NCBI GenBank assembly: GCA_029861825.1
Contig: JAOTYN010000153.1
Location: 1-8,609 of the forward strand
Direction: 5' to 3'
Length of the DNA: 8,609 nucleotides
From: Cyclobacteriaceae bacterium
Lineage (GTDB): Bacteria > Bacteroidota > Bacteroidia > Cytophagales > Cyclobacteriaceae
A program made the position numbers and the translations under genes. A model generated the notes under the pieces. The model did not search any database. It was given only the letters and a program-made list of their open reading frames with translations, and was not told the origin of the DNA. Positions 7,494 through 8,609 of this stretch are shown here, one piece after another (the stretch's first letter is position 1; every line of letters starts with the position of its first letter).

Positions 7494-8470
7494 AAGTTTT
7501 AATGATCACCAGTGAATTCCCCACGGCCGAGACGCCTTTCGCGGTGCCATTTATTAGCCGACAGGTTGATTTTCTCCGTAAAAGAGGGGTCAAGGTAAGT
7601 GTGTTCAGCTTTCGAGGCTCTAAAAACCCCTGGAGATATTTAAAAACGTATTTCAAGGTTCAATCAGTACTGAAGAAAGAAAGTTTTGATCTTATTCATG
7701 CCCAATTTGGCCAAAGTGGCGTATTTACCCTATTCAATAGTCTCCCAATGGTAGTTACCTTTCGCGGCAGTGATCTTGAAGGTATTATTGGGCCCAACGG
7801 AAATTATACTTTCAAGGGAAAAATCCTCCAATGGATGAGCAAATGGGTAGCCCGTAAATCTCAGGCTATTGTCCTGGTATCCGAAAGCCTGGCCAAGCAC
7901 CTACCCCCTGGATGTGCCTACCAGATGATTCCCAGCGGTTTGGATTTGGAGTTGTTCAAGCCCATGGATCAACTGGAATGCAGAAGACGATTGAATTGGA
8001 AAATGGACGTTCCCATAATTCTATTTGGAGGCAGGCCGGGAGTGAAGAGAAAAAGATTTGAACTGGCTAAAGAAGCCATAGCAAAAACCGCCTCCAAGCC
8101 GCTGTTAAAACCCTTGGACGATGTACTTCCCCATGAGGTCCCTCTCATGATGAATGCTTCGGATGGCTTATTGCTATCATCCTTACACGAGGGCTCACCC
8201 AACGTGGTCAAGGAAGCTCTGGCCTGCAATACACCGGTTATTTCAGTGGATGTTGGGGATGTTAAAGAGAGGATTCAAGATATTGATGGGTGCTATTTAT
8301 GCCGTAACCATAGTGCAGATGAAATCGCCAGAGGAGTGGACTTTGTACTTACAACGAAATCGCCTAGTTTTACGGGCCGTAAACATGTTGAGGATCTCAA
8401 TGAATACTTACTCACAGATAAGTTAATAGCCATCTACAATGCTACGTTGAACAAGAATGGACGAGGTTAA
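7490..8470 (+). CDS. Family 4 glycosyltransferase, compact form
   Basis: Third GT4 enzyme, 326 residues, shorter than the usual 360-400. The N-terminal domain reads MKVLMITSEFPTAETPFAVP, then FDLIHAQFGQSG and VVTFRGSD (88-95), a common acceptor-side motif. IPSGLDLELF (147-156) is the linker, ILFGGRPGVKRKRF (177-190) the donor-phosphate segment with its basic cluster, and E234-GSPNVVK-E242 the EX7E motif. VISVDVGDVKE follows. Every catalytic landmark is present and in order, so the short length reflects compact loops rather than truncation, including a reduced stretch between the GGRPGVKRKR and EVPLMMNASD segments. The ATGA overlap with the previous gene fixes the start. Likely role: adding a sugar to the same repeat unit, cytoplasmic face of the membrane; specificity unknown. 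Confidence 0.9.
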   Translation: MKVLMITSEFPTAETPFAVPFISRQVDFLRKRGVKVSVFSFRGSKNPWRYLKTYFKVQSVLKKESFDLIHAQFGQSGVFTLFNSLPMVVTFRGSDLEGIIGPNGNYTFKGKILQWMSKWVARKSQAIVLVSESLAKHLPPGCAYQMIPSGLDLELFKPMDQLECRRRLNWKMDVPIILFGGRPGVKRKRFELAKEAIAKTASKPLLKPLDDVLPHEVPLMMNASDGLLLSSLHEGSPNVVKEALACNTPVISVDVGDVKERIQDIDGCYLCRNHSADEIARGVDFVLTTKSPSFTGRKHVEDLNEYLLTDKLIAIYNATLNKNGRG

Positions 8471-8609
8471 GAAGAGCGAATTAATTGAAATAAACCGACA
8501 GCAAACTGAATTCTACGATCACGATCTGGATCATGCAGGAAGTTTACCAACTAGGATCTGGAGAAGTTTGCGAAGAAGGTTCATTTCTGCAAATAAGGAA
8601 CTGGGAATA
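8457..8609 (+). CDS. Probable class I SAM-dependent methyltransferase, 3' partial
   Basis: The frame opens at ATG 8457, 14 bases before the stop of the preceding GT4 gene, and stays open for 51 codons to the window edge. The visible part begins MDEVKKSELIEINRQQTEFYD and continues with LPTRIWRSLRRRF, a charged, helical, basic N-terminus. An opening of the N-R-x-Q-x2-F-Y-D kind, followed by T-R-I-W, resembles the leader that precedes the SAM-binding domain in some class I methyltransferases found in polysaccharide loci. The glycine-rich SAM motif itself would lie beyond the edge, so the assignment is tentative. That a gene starts here is better supported: the same 14-base overlap geometry as at 6366-6379, an open frame and gene-like composition. 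If correct, it may methylate a sugar of the glycan. Confidence 0.5.
   Translation, partial: MDEVKKSELIEINRQQTEFYDHDLDHAGSLPTRIWRSLRRRFISANKELGI

Noticed and set aside
8154..8426. 90-codon frame on the + strand within the last complete GT4 gene
   Set aside because: It runs through the conserved EGSPNVVKE region of the GT4 in another frame, has no recognisable features, and does not suggest a frameshift because the GT4 frame is intact to 8470.

Overview
The window is one uninterrupted stretch of a surface-polysaccharide (capsule, exopolysaccharide or O-antigen type) biosynthesis locus. All ten genes are on the + strand. They are packed with overlaps of 1 to 17 bases or a gap of a single base, so essentially every base is coding. 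I see no promoter, terminator, tRNA, rRNA, CRISPR array or insertion sequence, and there is no gene-free stretch of even 50 bases. The first and last genes run off the ends of the window. It therefore looks like the middle of a longer operon whose promoter and export genes lie outside.

Layout: (1) 1-1966 holds three linked small-molecule activation genes: a 5'-truncated APH/choline-kinase-fold phosphotransferase, a small capless HAD phosphatase of the EcbF/BcbF type, and a nucleotidyltransferase-fold protein of the BcbE-like type. (2) About 1959-2801 is a PAPS-dependent sulfotransferase. (3) 2803-5111 holds a family 2 (GT-A) and a family 4 (GT-B) glycosyltransferase. (4) 5108-6379 is a polytopic O-antigen polymerase/ligase (Wzy/WaaL-like) membrane protein. 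(5) 6366-8470 holds two more family 4 glycosyltransferases. (6) 8457-8609 is the first 51 codons of a further gene, probably a class I SAM-dependent methyltransferase.

How they may work together (inference): the kinase, phosphatase and nucleotidyltransferase make an NDP-activated sugar or polyol-phosphate-like donor. The four glycosyltransferases assemble a lipid-linked repeat unit at the inner face of the membrane. The sulfotransferase, and possibly the methyltransferase, decorate it. The Wzy-like protein polymerises it after flipping. The flippase (Wzx), the initiating phosphoglycosyltransferase and chain-length or export proteins are not in the window.

Organism: a Gram-negative-like bacterium with moderate G+C. 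Most internal starts lack a convincing Shine-Dalgarno sequence and rely on start/stop overlap. Together with the protein style this would fit Bacteroidota or a related phylum, but that is a weak inference. The least characterised part is the kinase-HAD-nucleotidyltransferase trio next to a sulfotransferase. It suggests an activated building block of unknown identity in a sulfated glycan. I found no sign of a wholly new type of system such as defence, a mobile element or a repeat array.
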